This document shows, one piece after another, positions 28,794 to 37,335 of a stretch of DNA of 64,000 nt. Numbering within the stretch: the first letter of the stretch is position 1; each line of letters begins with the position of its first letter. The notes beneath the pieces were generated by a model. The model saw only the letters and a list, made by a program, of their open reading frames with translations, was not told the DNA's origin and did no database searches. Source of the DNA: Streptococcus cuniculi (GTDB lineage Bacteria > Bacillota > Bacilli > Lactobacillales > Streptococcaceae); assembly GCF_001921845.1 (NCBI RefSeq), contig NZ_MSJM01000004.1, forward strand, positions 62,001-126,000, read 5' to 3'. A program made the translations under genes and the position numbers.

Positions 28794-28880
28794 AGACATC
28801 ACCTACCTTTCAGAATAAGGAGCCACCGTCTCACTTTTCTACTAGATTATTATACCATACCTTTGCATGGATGAACAAGT

Positions 28881-28919
28881 AAAAAATCGTGTTTCTTTGT
28901 TAGAAGCACGATTTTTTTG
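28881..28919. terminator. Bidirectional terminator at the end of the capsule locus
   Basis: AAAAATCGTG ... CACGATTTTT stem with U-rich flanks, 76 nt behind the last capsule gene on the minus strand. Confidence 0.75.
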
Positions 28920-28994
28920 TGGATTAAATCTCCCATTTAAAGACAGTTTTAAAGGAGGTTGAAAGATCAGATGCAACAATCTTAAGAAAAGATA

Positions 28995-30407
28995 CTATGA
29001 TAGAATCTGTTTAAAATTCTTAATTGTATTATAAAATGCATCTCTTTTTATAAGTAAGTATACTCCATAAAAAACGATATATGACATAATTGCCATCATA
29101 GGTGATAAGAACCAACCTGACAAAATAAATATCATGGTTAATATCACTTCAAAATACATGTCTTTTTTGACATCTATCTCCAACTCTCTTGCAACTGCAC
29201 CTTCTGCCAAAACACATCTAAAAGCCAATAAAATCACTATACTGACTATGGCTAAATCTAAATTCTTTAATACAAAAGCAGTAAAAAGTGTTAAACACAA
29301 GCTTAAGATAACTGTTTGAACATTAATTTTAAGAATGTATCTTTCCATCCGTAGTGCTTTTAAATATGTATTGATAAGTAAGGACATTTTACTTTCATAA
29401 ATAGCCATCGGAAAAATAAGAACCATGTACTTTACACTATCAATATACTGAGGAATCCAATACCCTAATACTAACCTTAATGGATAGTAAAGAATTAAAA
29501 TTCCTAAAATAATGGGCATTAGTATATTTCGTAAACTTTCATATAATAATGGCAACTTTCGACGATCCAAACGTTTTAACATGGGAAAAATTACAATACC
29601 GACCGCATTAATAAAGATCATCATAAGATTAGAAATACTTAATGTTAACGATACTTTACCAAAAGTTGCAATATCCCACTGCCTCTCAATCCCTAAGCGT
29701 ACTGTTCCAATAATAAGAAGACTAGCTACATTAGATAGCATTAGATTACTTCCTACCCTAATATTATCAAAAATCTCAACACAGTCTAGTTTAAAATAAG
29801 ATAATTTTTTTAATAAAATAGAACGGCATAAATAGAGACCATATAATAATGAAATAAATCTCGCACTGACATCTACATAGATCATAACTCGATAATCTTT
29901 TATATCTACTAAGATAATGCTTATCAATAGAATTGCATATAAAACCCTATCTAAAATTATGATTGCCGAACTTTCCTTGATTCGGTTAGTTGTTTGTAAG
30001 ATATAAATTATGAAAAAGCGTAAATTAGTTAATAGTAATGTAATCCCTAGTTGTCCGAAAATGAATTTTTTCTCGTTATTGGTAACAATGAAACCATAAA
30101 TAAAAATTAAAATAGCTATAGTAGATTGAAAAAGAACATACATTACAAACTGAGAATAAAATTTCTTTTTATCTAACTCTTCAAAATGTGATCCACCATA
30201 CTTTAAATATATGCCATCAATCCAGCCAAGATGAAAGAATCCGACATAACTCACATAAAACAAGTATAGCTGCCAGTAGCCATAGCTTTCTACTCCTATC
30301 AACTTTGGCAACACTAAAATAACCAAAGTTGAGACTAGCATACTTAGCAAATTGGAAAATATTGCATAGCCAGAATTGACTAATATTTTTTTTATTTTAT
30401 TATTCAT
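28995..30407 (-). CDS. wzx: Polysaccharide flippase (Wzx-like)
   Basis: A 470-residue polytopic protein with about twelve to fourteen hydrophobic segments throughout, starting NSGYAIFSNLLSMLVST, the pattern of the MATE/MOP polysaccharide transporter family. It should flip the undecaprenyl-linked repeat unit across the membrane for Wzy. It is the last gene of the locus, its start overlapping the SDR gene by 8 nt. Base composition is very AT-rich compared with the flanking housekeeping genes. Confidence 0.85.
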   Translation of the reverse strand: MNNKIKKILVNSGYAIFSNLLSMLVSTLVILVLPKLIGVESYGYWQLYLFYVSYVGFFHLGWIDGIYLKYGGSHFEELDKKKFYSQFVMYVLFQSTIAILIFIYGFIVTNNEKKFIFGQLGITLLLTNLRFFIIYILQTTNRIKESSAIIILDRVLYAILLISIILVDIKDYRVMIYVDVSARFISLLYGLYLCRSILLKKLSYFKLDCVEIFDNIRVGSNLMLSNVASLLIIGTVRLGIERQWDIATFGKVSLTLSISNLMMIFINAVGIVIFPMLKRLDRRKLPLLYESLRNILMPIILGILILYYPLRLVLGYWIPQYIDSVKYMVLIFPMAIYESKMSLLINTYLKALRMERYILKINVQTVILSLCLTLFTAFVLKNLDLAIVSIVILLAFRCVLAEGAVARELEIDVKKDMYFEVILTMIFILSGWFLSPMMAIMSYIVFYGVYLLIKRDAFYNTIKNFKQILS

Positions 30408-31461
30408 TTTGCGTCACTCGACCGTGTCTCATAGATTGAATCAACCCAGTAAAAATAGTAGGTAAATCAACAGTGGGTTTCCAACCCAGATTTTCTAACT
30501 TTTTAGTCAGCAATTTCAATTTTACCTCAGGATTATAACCAAACTTATTAATATCTTGGAAATCAAATACTACTTTTGTAGCTGATGACTCATCCAAGGA
30601 GGTTACTAATTCTGCCATATCTTTAATTGAAATAAGAGTATCTTCGTTTGCCACATTATACGCTTCTTCACTTTGACCTAAAATCAATACGTATAGTATA
30701 CCAGTAATTGCGTCCTTAATAGAACAATAGTTTCTCTCTGTGCTTCCAGCTGTGTGCAATACAATATCTTTTTTTTCAATTACTGAACGTGCAAACTGTG
30801 CAAATACTCGGTTATCTTCATAGTTCACCCCAGGTCCAAAAGTCTGGCACAGTCTAGCAACTTTCACAGGCAAATGATATTGCGTCGCATAGGATATACT
30901 CAAACTTTCAGCTAAACGCTTTCCCTCCGAATAGCTACTACGAGCATTGGCAGGATTTAAATATCCAAAATCATCCTCTGAAACATCTTTTTGACCATTA
31001 AAGGAACCATAGACTTCCAGTGAAGATAGTAATACAAAACCCGTAATACTTTTTACTTTAGCCAACTCTAACATATTACGAGTGCCATCGACCACTGTAA
31101 AAATAGTATCCACTGGCTTTTGGACAAAATCCAAGGAATTAGTTATGCTTGCTCCATGAATAATGTAATCAATAGAGTCTGCAACTTCAATTCTATCTCT
31201 AACATCTCCTTCTACTACCTGAAGCTCAGCGATATCATCACCAAAAATAGATTTAGCTTTCAATAATGACCGAACTAATATAGTAATACCTATATTCAAA
31301 TTATACTTCTTATTTGCAGTTAATAACGCAAGGACGATCTGTGAACCAATCAACCCTGTAGCACCTGTTATAAATATTTTCTTCGTATGCAAATGCTCAA
31401 AAAGCTCTTTATTTTCAGACACTAGTGCCTCTATCTCTGTAACTACATATTTATCAAACAT
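30400..31461 (-). CDS. NAD-dependent epimerase/dehydratase (extended SDR), probable alditol-phosphate reductase partner
   Basis: A 353-residue SDR with the Rossmann loop ITGATGLIGSQIV near residue 31, a SSLEVYGS serine strand near 145 and a catalytic SYSEGKRLAE (Tyr-xxx-Lys) near 176, so all catalytic residues are present. It sits 2 nt from an IspD-like cytidylyltransferase. In pneumococcal capsule loci such pairs (abp1/abp2, mnp1/mnp2) make CDP-arabinitol or CDP-mannitol. By analogy this enzyme would supply the alditol phosphate; a plain sugar-nucleotide epimerase is the alternative. Confidence 0.72.
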   Translation of the reverse strand: MFDKYVVTEIEALVSENKELFEHLHTKKIFITGATGLIGSQIVLALLTANKKYNLNIGITILVRSLLKAKSIFGDDIAELQVVEGDVRDRIEVADSIDYIIHGASITNSLDFVQKPVDTIFTVVDGTRNMLELAKVKSITGFVLLSSLEVYGSFNGQKDVSEDDFGYLNPANARSSYSEGKRLAESLSISYATQYHLPVKVARLCQTFGPGVNYEDNRVFAQFARSVIEKKDIVLHTAGSTERNYCSIKDAITGILYVLILGQSEEAYNVANEDTLISIKDMAELVTSLDESSATKVVFDFQDINKFGYNPEVKLKLLTKKLENLGWKPTVDLPTIFTGLIQSMRHGRVTQNE

Positions 31462-31463
31462 TT

Positions 31464-32192
31464 TTATCCAAATACCTGTTCATTTTCTCTAGAATCATAA
31501 ATAGCCTTAAAAATATAGAAATCGGAAGGTGTTGTAATTTTAATATTCTCTGCTCCTCCCATTACTGTATGTAATTTCATACCATAATGTCGCACCAATG
31601 TCGCTGAATCCGTCATATTAAATAGATTATCTTGCTGGGCTTTTAAATGCAATCGAAAAATGTCTTTAAAATAAAAAGTTTGAGGAGCTACTGCTGTTTG
31701 GCAACTATCTCGATCAACAACATTCGTAATCGAACTATTTTCATCAACTTGTATTACGGTTTCAATAACAGGCTTAACAGTAACAGTTGCACCATACTTT
31801 CGGACACTTTCGATGTTTTTACTAATAATGTCCGCATCTATAAGAGGACGAACTCCATCATGGATTAACACAACATCATCATCACTTTTTACTAATTTTT
31901 GAACAGCCTCTAAACCATTAAAGATTGACAATTGCCCGGTTCTACCACCTGATACAATTTCTCTAACTTTTGATATTTGATATTTAACTAATAAACTTCG
32001 TAAATAATCATGCCACCCCTCTACACAGACAACAATAATATTATCAATCTTCGGATGATTTTCAAAATGCTCAATCGTATGAATAATAATAGGTTTTCCG
32101 TGCAACTCGAGAAATTGTTTCGGTTTCGTTGTTATCTTCATTCTTGTACCGGTTCCACCAGCAAAAATGACTACTGAATTACTTCCCTTCAT
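31464..32192 (-). CDS. IspD/TarI-like cytidylyltransferase for CDP-alditol
   Basis: A 242-residue GT-A-like nucleotidyltransferase: VIFAGGTGTRMKITTKPKQF loop at residues 8-27, LIHDGVRPLID near 106, and a C-terminal NIKITTPSDFYIF that matches TarI/IspD (IKIT...D). It should activate a polyol phosphate with CTP. A role in isoprenoid synthesis is unlikely, since streptococci use the mevalonate route and the gene is inside a capsule locus. Neighbouring SDR and a LicD-family transferase fit an alditol-phosphate side group. The polyol (ribitol, arabinitol, mannitol) cannot be read from sequence. Confidence 0.78.
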   Translation of the reverse strand: MKGSNSVVIFAGGTGTRMKITTKPKQFLELHGKPIIIHTIEHFENHPKIDNIIVVCVEGWHDYLRSLLVKYQISKVREIVSGGRTGQLSIFNGLEAVQKLVKSDDDVVLIHDGVRPLIDADIISKNIESVRKYGATVTVKPVIETVIQVDENSSITNVVDRDSCQTAVAPQTFYFKDIFRLHLKAQQDNLFNMTDSATLVRHYGMKLHTVMGGAENIKITTPSDFYIFKAIYDSRENEQVFG

Positions 32193-33492
32193 TTATCTCC
32201 TCCTTCAAATATACTCTTATTCTTCGAATGTACCAATAAAAAATAGCTACCCATCCAATTTCATAAAGCGACCCTAAATGAAATCTATTAAAAAATTGCT
32301 CTAAAATAGTGAAGTAGGCTAATGGATAAATAGTTAGAGCATAGAAAATCCATGAAAACATATACTGACTTTTTCGAGTCCATGAATACAGTGTCTCAAA
32401 GAACAAGCCCATAATAAATGGAAAGATTACCATTCCAAAATAACCAAAGTCCTCTACAAAAGGACGCATTGCTGAGTAGATATTTGATTCATAAACAAAG
32501 CCTGTTTTAGATGTATAGATAATAAATTCAGAAAAAACAGAACCTTTATGCACTAAACTTTCTATTCCCAATCTTCCTAAGACACCCAAAAATGAACGAA
32601 AAGTTACCAATCCAAATTTATAATCTATTGGCGGTGACTCATTAAGATAAAGATTGAAATTATACAGACCTGATCCACCATAGAGACTGATAGCACGGCT
32701 AAAATCTGATTTATAGCCTTTTAATTTACCAAAGATATAAAAAATACCTACAGCCAATACTACATAAAATGCCAATTTTGCCAGTAGTCTGAAATGAGCT
32801 CGAGTTATTTTTCCCTTATTAGTAGCTGTAAAAAACAGTATCCAAAGCACAACACAATAAATAAAGAAACGTAATAGTATGTTGCGATCAGTTGAGATAG
32901 CAGCCATTAATAAAAATATAATAATAACAACAAAATGAGTCAACTGACTTTTACCTGTTTTTACTACATATTTATCCAATAAAAATTGAAAAAAACTAAT
33001 ATTTGCAATAGCTGTTAAAATTTTCACTAACTGATTAACAATGAAAGTATTTGAACCGCTATGCTCAACGTTTCTATCATAAATTTGACGTAGCATAAAG
33101 CTAAAATCCGTTGATAACTGAATTCCTCTAAAAATAAGAAGGACATAGAATATCATAGCAATTATAGCTATCCAAAATAACAACTTACTAGGACTAGCCA
33201 TGATAAATAAGCTACCATCCTTAGAACTTTCCGATATAACAAGAGACTTCTTTCTTACATTAAAATAATCTATGACGAGAGTTCCTATATAAAAAGACAA
33301 GATAGCTGTCAAAGTATAAATCATGAAACGATTACTCAAAACTACATCCCAGTTTTTCTGATTAACCATCATAATGCTCGAGGCTAAAATAAACGATAAC
33401 AAAAAAATAATGTTCGGCCTTATCAAGCTTCTCCACTTATAAAAATCGATTCCTAGCAAAACAAAGGATACTAATAATAATAGATAAATCAT
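32179..33492 (-). CDS. wzy: Polysaccharide repeat-unit polymerase (Wzy-like)
   Basis: A 437-residue membrane protein with about eleven to twelve hydrophobic segments and one larger external loop around residues 270-330 (YGGSGLYNFNLYLNESPP), the usual topology of oligosaccharide repeat-unit polymerases. Its 3' end overlaps the cytidylyltransferase start by 14 nt. Assigned by topology and its place beside Wzx and glycosyltransferases; sequence conservation in this family is low. Confidence 0.75.
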   Translation of the reverse strand: MIYLLLLVSFVLLGIDFYKWRSLIRPNIIFLLSFILASSIMMVNQKNWDVVLSNRFMIYTLTAILSFYIGTLVIDYFNVRKKSLVISESSKDGSLFIMASPSKLLFWIAIIAMIFYVLLIFRGIQLSTDFSFMLRQIYDRNVEHSGSNTFIVNQLVKILTAIANISFFQFLLDKYVVKTGKSQLTHFVVIIIFLLMAAISTDRNILLRFFIYCVVLWILFFTATNKGKITRAHFRLLAKLAFYVVLAVGIFYIFGKLKGYKSDFSRAISLYGGSGLYNFNLYLNESPPIDYKFGLVTFRSFLGVLGRLGIESLVHKGSVFSEFIIYTSKTGFVYESNIYSAMRPFVEDFGYFGMVIFPFIMGLFFETLYSWTRKSQYMFSWIFYALTIYPLAYFTILEQFFNRFHLGSLYEIGWVAIFYWYIRRIRVYLKEEINEGK

Positions 33493-33534
33493 AATTCTCC
33501 TTACAACCTAAAATTTTATTCAAATATATGCGTT

Positions 33535-34461
33535 CTAAATCAGATTGAAGATAATTTTTAATCTGATTGCCCATTTAGACTCATTAGATAAGGAAAATAA
33601 ACGACTATTTCTTATCAAAGCCACTTTAGATGAGAAGTCCCGTTGGTAGCCACTTAATATTTTTAAATCTGATAGAATCGTGCTCTCCATCATATCTTCA
33701 AATTTCTCAATTAATTCCGTCGCTAATAGACTTCTGCCATTTCTTTTTGACTTATTGCGTAACTTTTTACACCAATTAATATAGATATTTTCTTTTTTGA
33801 CCCCTACTACATTATTTTCATGTTGTCGATAATAAATAAAGGCATCCGTGTCATATATTATTTCGCCGATAAGACTAGCAACCATGGCAACCCAAACATC
33901 ATGAATCCTAACGTTTAATAAATCGCTCGACGGTCTACGTTCCTTAGCAATTAAAGCAGTCTGAAGTGGTTTATTCCACACCATAGTACAGCCTGTTACT
34001 AGATTATTCGTTAAAATTTGAAGGCTACTTACATTTATCAACTGTTGATGTCTCAGTCCAATAACACGTGCCTCTTGATCAACTAAAGTTTGATTTGAGC
34101 AATATAACATTGGTTTTTGTGTTTCTATATTATCTATAGTTTTTATAGCCTCAAATAATTTTTCTGGTAACCATATATCATCTTGATCACAAAAAGCATA
34201 ATAATCATAATCTATTCCAGCCTGATATAACGCTTCCATAAAACTATTGCCAACTCCAAGATTAAGCCCATCATTCTTTACAAAAATAAGACTATCCGCA
34301 TAAGACTCTAATATCTCTAACGTTGTATCTTGAGAACAATCATCTCTAACAAAAATGCTTACCTCAACTCCTTCTTGTTGCAATAAACTATCTATTTGTT
34401 CTCTTAAATAGTTTTCGCCATTATAGGTACTCATGATAATGGCAACTTTGGGTTTATTCAT
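33535..34461 (-). CDS. GT2 glycosyltransferase
   Basis: A 308-residue family 2 enzyme: IIMSTYNGENYLREQIDSL at 8-26, RDDCSQDTT near 39 and the metal-binding FCDQDDIW near 92. The CDQDD form is frequent among rhamnosyltransferase-like capsule enzymes, but donor and acceptor are not determinable. Ends with a basic amphipathic stretch and no membrane helices. Lies 3 nt downstream of the LicD-type gene. Confidence 0.8.
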   Translation of the reverse strand: MNKPKVAIIMSTYNGENYLREQIDSLLQQEGVEVSIFVRDDCSQDTTLEILESYADSLIFVKNDGLNLGVGNSFMEALYQAGIDYDYYAFCDQDDIWLPEKLFEAIKTIDNIETQKPMLYCSNQTLVDQEARVIGLRHQQLINVSSLQILTNNLVTGCTMVWNKPLQTALIAKERRPSSDLLNVRIHDVWVAMVASLIGEIIYDTDAFIYYRQHENNVVGVKKENIYINWCKKLRNKSKRNGRSLLATELIEKFEDMMESTILSDLKILSGYQRDFSSKVALIRNSRLFSLSNESKWAIRLKIIFNLI

Positions 34462-34464
34462 GTA

Positions 34465-35277
34465 TTATCTCCAGTAGTATTGTGCCCTATGGTGCGAAAC
34501 TTGCTGTTCTATAGGGGGTAGCTGCATATAGTTCCCATAATGTTTAGTCAAGTAGGCATCATAGTCCAAAATGATGTCGAAATCATATCCTTCAAATTGA
34601 ATAGTTTGGTAGTTCTTAAACGTAGAAGCTAACATAATCTCCTTCTCACGATAGACCCCACTAATACAGCCTGCAAAGTGAGATGTCTCAAAGTCATTTA
34701 GTTGACAAGTTGCATCTACTGACTGGCATAACTTCTGCTTATTCACAAATCTACTCATTAAAAAGAGCAACATACGCACTGGCTCAAATAGAATCGATCT
34801 TGTTTCACTTCTAAAATACTTTTTCCATTTTGAAGCAACTAATAATTCTCTTTTAAAGCGTCCCTTATTAAAGTTTCTTAAAGCGATAGAATCATTATTA
34901 CCTAAACCATCAATTGGAAAAATATCAATGCTGACTCCCATCTTATAATCTATCTCACGTGAGTCATCGACAAGATATGTTCTTCTATCACTAATTCTAG
35001 TAAATAAATCAAAATAATTTTCTGTATAATTCAATGATAAACAATCAAACCCACAATTATCATGATGGCAATATTCTAAAAATTTTTCATAATCAACGCG
35101 AGGCATCATAATATCAATATCATCATCCCACGGAATAAAACCACCATGGCGGATAGCTCCTAAAAGCGTCCCTCCCCCTAATGAATAACGAAAAGAATTT
35201 TCTTTACAAATCTTATCAAATTCAATTAGTAAGTCAAGAGCAACTCTCTGTACTTCCTTTAGCTTTAGTTCTACCAT
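34465..35277 (-). CDS. LicD-family phosphotransferase
   Basis: A 270-residue LicD domain protein with the hallmark GGTLLGAIRHGGFIPWDDDI at about residues 35-54, where the Asp cluster binds metal, and LDYDAYLTKHYGNYMQLPP near the end. LicD proteins move phosphocholine from CDP-choline; fukutin-type relatives move ribitol phosphate from CDP-ribitol. No lic choline-activation gene is present here, but a CDP-alditol pair is, so transfer of an alditol phosphate onto the repeat unit is the better inference. A 90-nt AT-rich gap separates it from the preceding gene. Confidence 0.82.
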   Translation of the reverse strand: MVELKLKEVQRVALDLLIEFDKICKENSFRYSLGGGTLLGAIRHGGFIPWDDDIDIMMPRVDYEKFLEYCHHDNCGFDCLSLNYTENYFDLFTRISDRRTYLVDDSREIDYKMGVSIDIFPIDGLGNNDSIALRNFNKGRFKRELLVASKWKKYFRSETRSILFEPVRMLLFLMSRFVNKQKLCQSVDATCQLNDFETSHFAGCISGVYREKEIMLASTFKNYQTIQFEGYDFDIILDYDAYLTKHYGNYMQLPPIEQQVSHHRAQYYWR

Positions 35278-35368
35278 TATTTACTGATACCTTCTTACAT
35301 TCTCTACTATTTTTATGATTTCATTTTTTATATATAATATTAATTATATTATTCTAGTGTTACATGCT

Positions 35369-36220
35369 TTACCTGCTTTGTAGCTCTGATAATTCCTGTT
35401 TATTACGCAATAACTTTGTAAAAATCAGAAAACGAATGCTATTGGGCACTAGTGCTACAACTGCTTGAATAACAACAGTTTTATAATATTCAAATCGACT
35501 AATAAATCCTGTTTCTAAAATCTTTCTACGGCCGTCGCAGTATTTTTTCAAATAGGCAATCCCACCGCGTCTTTCAATCATGCCGGCACCTGTGCGGACA
35601 TCCACTAAATACTCATCAATATTCATCCCTTTAGCGCCTGACAGTAACATTCTGACCCAAAGCATATCATCTTCCATCAAGGGTGCATCTTCATAGTTTC
35701 CTGCTCTCAAGACACTGCTTTTTTTAAACATAACTGTTACATGATTAAAGGCACTCCGACTTTTCTGATAGCGCACAATATCCTCATGCACTAGCGGAAC
35801 TTTCCGAACCGCATTTGGATGTTGCGGATCTGTATCAAATTCCAAAATATGACTGCCACAGATATCTAATGCTGGGTCTTTCTCAAAACATGCCAATTGC
35901 TTCTCAAATCGTTCTGGACGTGCAATATCATCTGTATCCATTCGAGCAACCAATTCATGGCTACAATGCAACATTCCTTCCCGGAGTGCTAGTCCTAGAC
36001 CGACATTTTTCTCCAAAGGCACTCGCTTGATGAGCCCTGGGTATCGCTCCTGATAGGTATCCAATACCTGATACAGTTCTTGTGACAGTGGGCCATCTTC
36101 CACAATCACCCATTCTGCTGCAGGGACTGTTTGATTCAATAAACTCTCAAAACAGTCCTGCAAATAGCGAGGGTTTTCTTTTATGTAGAGAGAGAGTAAT
36201 ACCGAAAGTGATTCTACCAT
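35369..36220 (-). CDS. GT2 glycosyltransferase (AmsE-like)
   Basis: A 283-residue family 2 enzyme: LSVLLSLYIKENPRYLQDC at the start, VIVEDGPLS near 38 and the metal motif ARMDTDDIARPERF near 91. Full domain with a hydrophobic patch near 245-265 that may touch the membrane. Its ATG overlaps the stop of the upstream gene (TAATG at 36218-36222), so it depends on translation of that gene, which has a G10 tract. Sugar unknown. Confidence 0.8.
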   Translation of the reverse strand: MVESLSVLLSLYIKENPRYLQDCFESLLNQTVPAAEWVIVEDGPLSQELYQVLDTYQERYPGLIKRVPLEKNVGLGLALREGMLHCSHELVARMDTDDIARPERFEKQLACFEKDPALDICGSHILEFDTDPQHPNAVRKVPLVHEDIVRYQKSRSAFNHVTVMFKKSSVLRAGNYEDAPLMEDDMLWVRMLLSGAKGMNIDEYLVDVRTGAGMIERRGGIAYLKKYCDGRRKILETGFISRFEYYKTVVIQAVVALVPNSIRFLIFTKLLRNKQELSELQSR

Positions 36221-37335
36221 TATATGACCACCTCATTGCGTATTACTAGCCCTGAGATAGGCAAAATAGAATAGAATCTATCTAGGTATTTGACCCCCCC
36301 CCCGATTATTTCGAGGGCCTTAAATTTAGGTTGTTTTCGGATCACTTTTTCTATATATCCAACAATTCCAATCATACTACCAACTCCATAACAAAAGTGA
36401 AATGTAAAAAATATCATGAGTAAACGGAAAAATTCAGCACCATTATCTGCTAATTTACTTGAAAAATAACTATTCACACTCATATACGATAACAACACTA
36501 GGGCAAACATCATTCCCATAAATGGAAATACCGTGCTAAGCAAAGCACTTCCCACTAATGCTGCTACAAAGAAAAAAGGGATAAAGTATTTAATACTCAT
36601 ACTTTGATGAGAATAGTAGAGAGAATAAACATTCCACTTCCCATTTCTTATCGCCATTTTTCCTAAAGAGGTGAGGGTGTCTCTACAAAAGTAAGAAGCA
36701 AAGCTTTTATTAGACAAGAGAATTTTATAGCCCTTACTACGAATTCTACTATTGATATCGTTATCTTCATTACAGGCTAGATATTCGTTAAACAGGCCAA
36801 CTTCTTGAAAAATGTCACGGCGGAAAGCTCCAAATGGTACTGTGTCCGTATCTATTTCCTCTCTACTAATGCGAAATTGTGAACTGCCAACGCCAAAGGG
36901 AGAAGATAGGGCTTTAGCAATGCTACCGCCAACTTTTCCTTTCCCACGTGTCACCAGATAAAAACCAACATTAGCAACATCTCTCGTATCTAATAGTTCA
37001 ACACATGAACGAATATAATTACTCTCATAGATGGTATGAGCATCCAATCGAATAATATATTTTCCGACACTATGCTTAATCCCCAAGTTCATCGCACTAG
37101 ATTGAATTTTATCAGGGTTATCTATCAGCGTAATATTTAGAATGCTCGACGCTTGAAAGTCTTCTATCAGCGAACGAGTACGATCTGTAGACTGACCATC
37201 TACTAAAAATATTTCCATATTTTCAGCGGCATAGTCTTGTTGTTCAAGTGATTCTAGAAACGAACTAATATACTTTTCTTCATTTAAAATAGGTACAATG
37301 ACACTGACAATCGGTATCTGCTTCTCCCCTATCAT
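36220..37335 (-). CDS. GT2 glycosyltransferase with C-terminal membrane helices (ExoA-like), G10 tract near the end
   Basis: A 371-residue enzyme: VSVIVPILNEEKYISSFL at 10-27, DGQSTDRT near 46, RLDAHTIYESNY near 96 and a later NEDNDINSRIRSKGY, then three or four membrane helices from 240 to 330. This is the layout of ExoA-type enzymes acting on lipid-linked intermediates. A run of ten G on the coding strand (36294-36303) encodes GGG at codons 345-347. Loss or gain of one G gives a stop within a few codons, removing about 22 residues and uncoupling the next gene. Start overlaps the aminotransferase stop by 4 nt. Confidence 0.8.
   Translation of the reverse strand: MIGEKQIPIVSVIVPILNEEKYISSFLESLEQQDYAAENMEIFLVDGQSTDRTRSLIEDFQASSILNITLIDNPDKIQSSAMNLGIKHSVGKYIIRLDAHTIYESNYIRSCVELLDTRDVANVGFYLVTRGKGKVGGSIAKALSSPFGVGSSQFRISREEIDTDTVPFGAFRRDIFQEVGLFNEYLACNEDNDINSRIRSKGYKILLSNKSFASYFCRDTLTSLGKMAIRNGKWNVYSLYYSHQSMSIKYFIPFFFVAALVGSALLSTVFPFMGMMFALVLLSYMSVNSYFSSKLADNGAEFFRLLMIFFTFHFCYGVGSMIGIVGYIEKVIRKQPKFKALEIIGGGVKYLDRFYSILPISGLVIRNEVVI
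36294..36303 (-). repeat. Homopolymer G10 (C10 on plus strand) inside a glycosyltransferase gene
   Basis: Ten C in a row on the plus strand, in frame as GGG GGG GGG G in the coding strand. Such tracts slip during replication and are typical contingency loci. Reading frames with 9 or 11 G end after four to six codons. Confidence 0.85.

Noticed and set aside
27690..28870. CRISPR array or tracrRNA region
   Set aside because: The three repeats are about 400-bp cassettes with promoters, terminators and toxin ORFs; no unique spacers.
31464..32192. IspD of the MEP isoprenoid pathway
   Set aside because: Streptococci use mevalonate; the gene lies in a polysaccharide operon beside an SDR and LicD protein.
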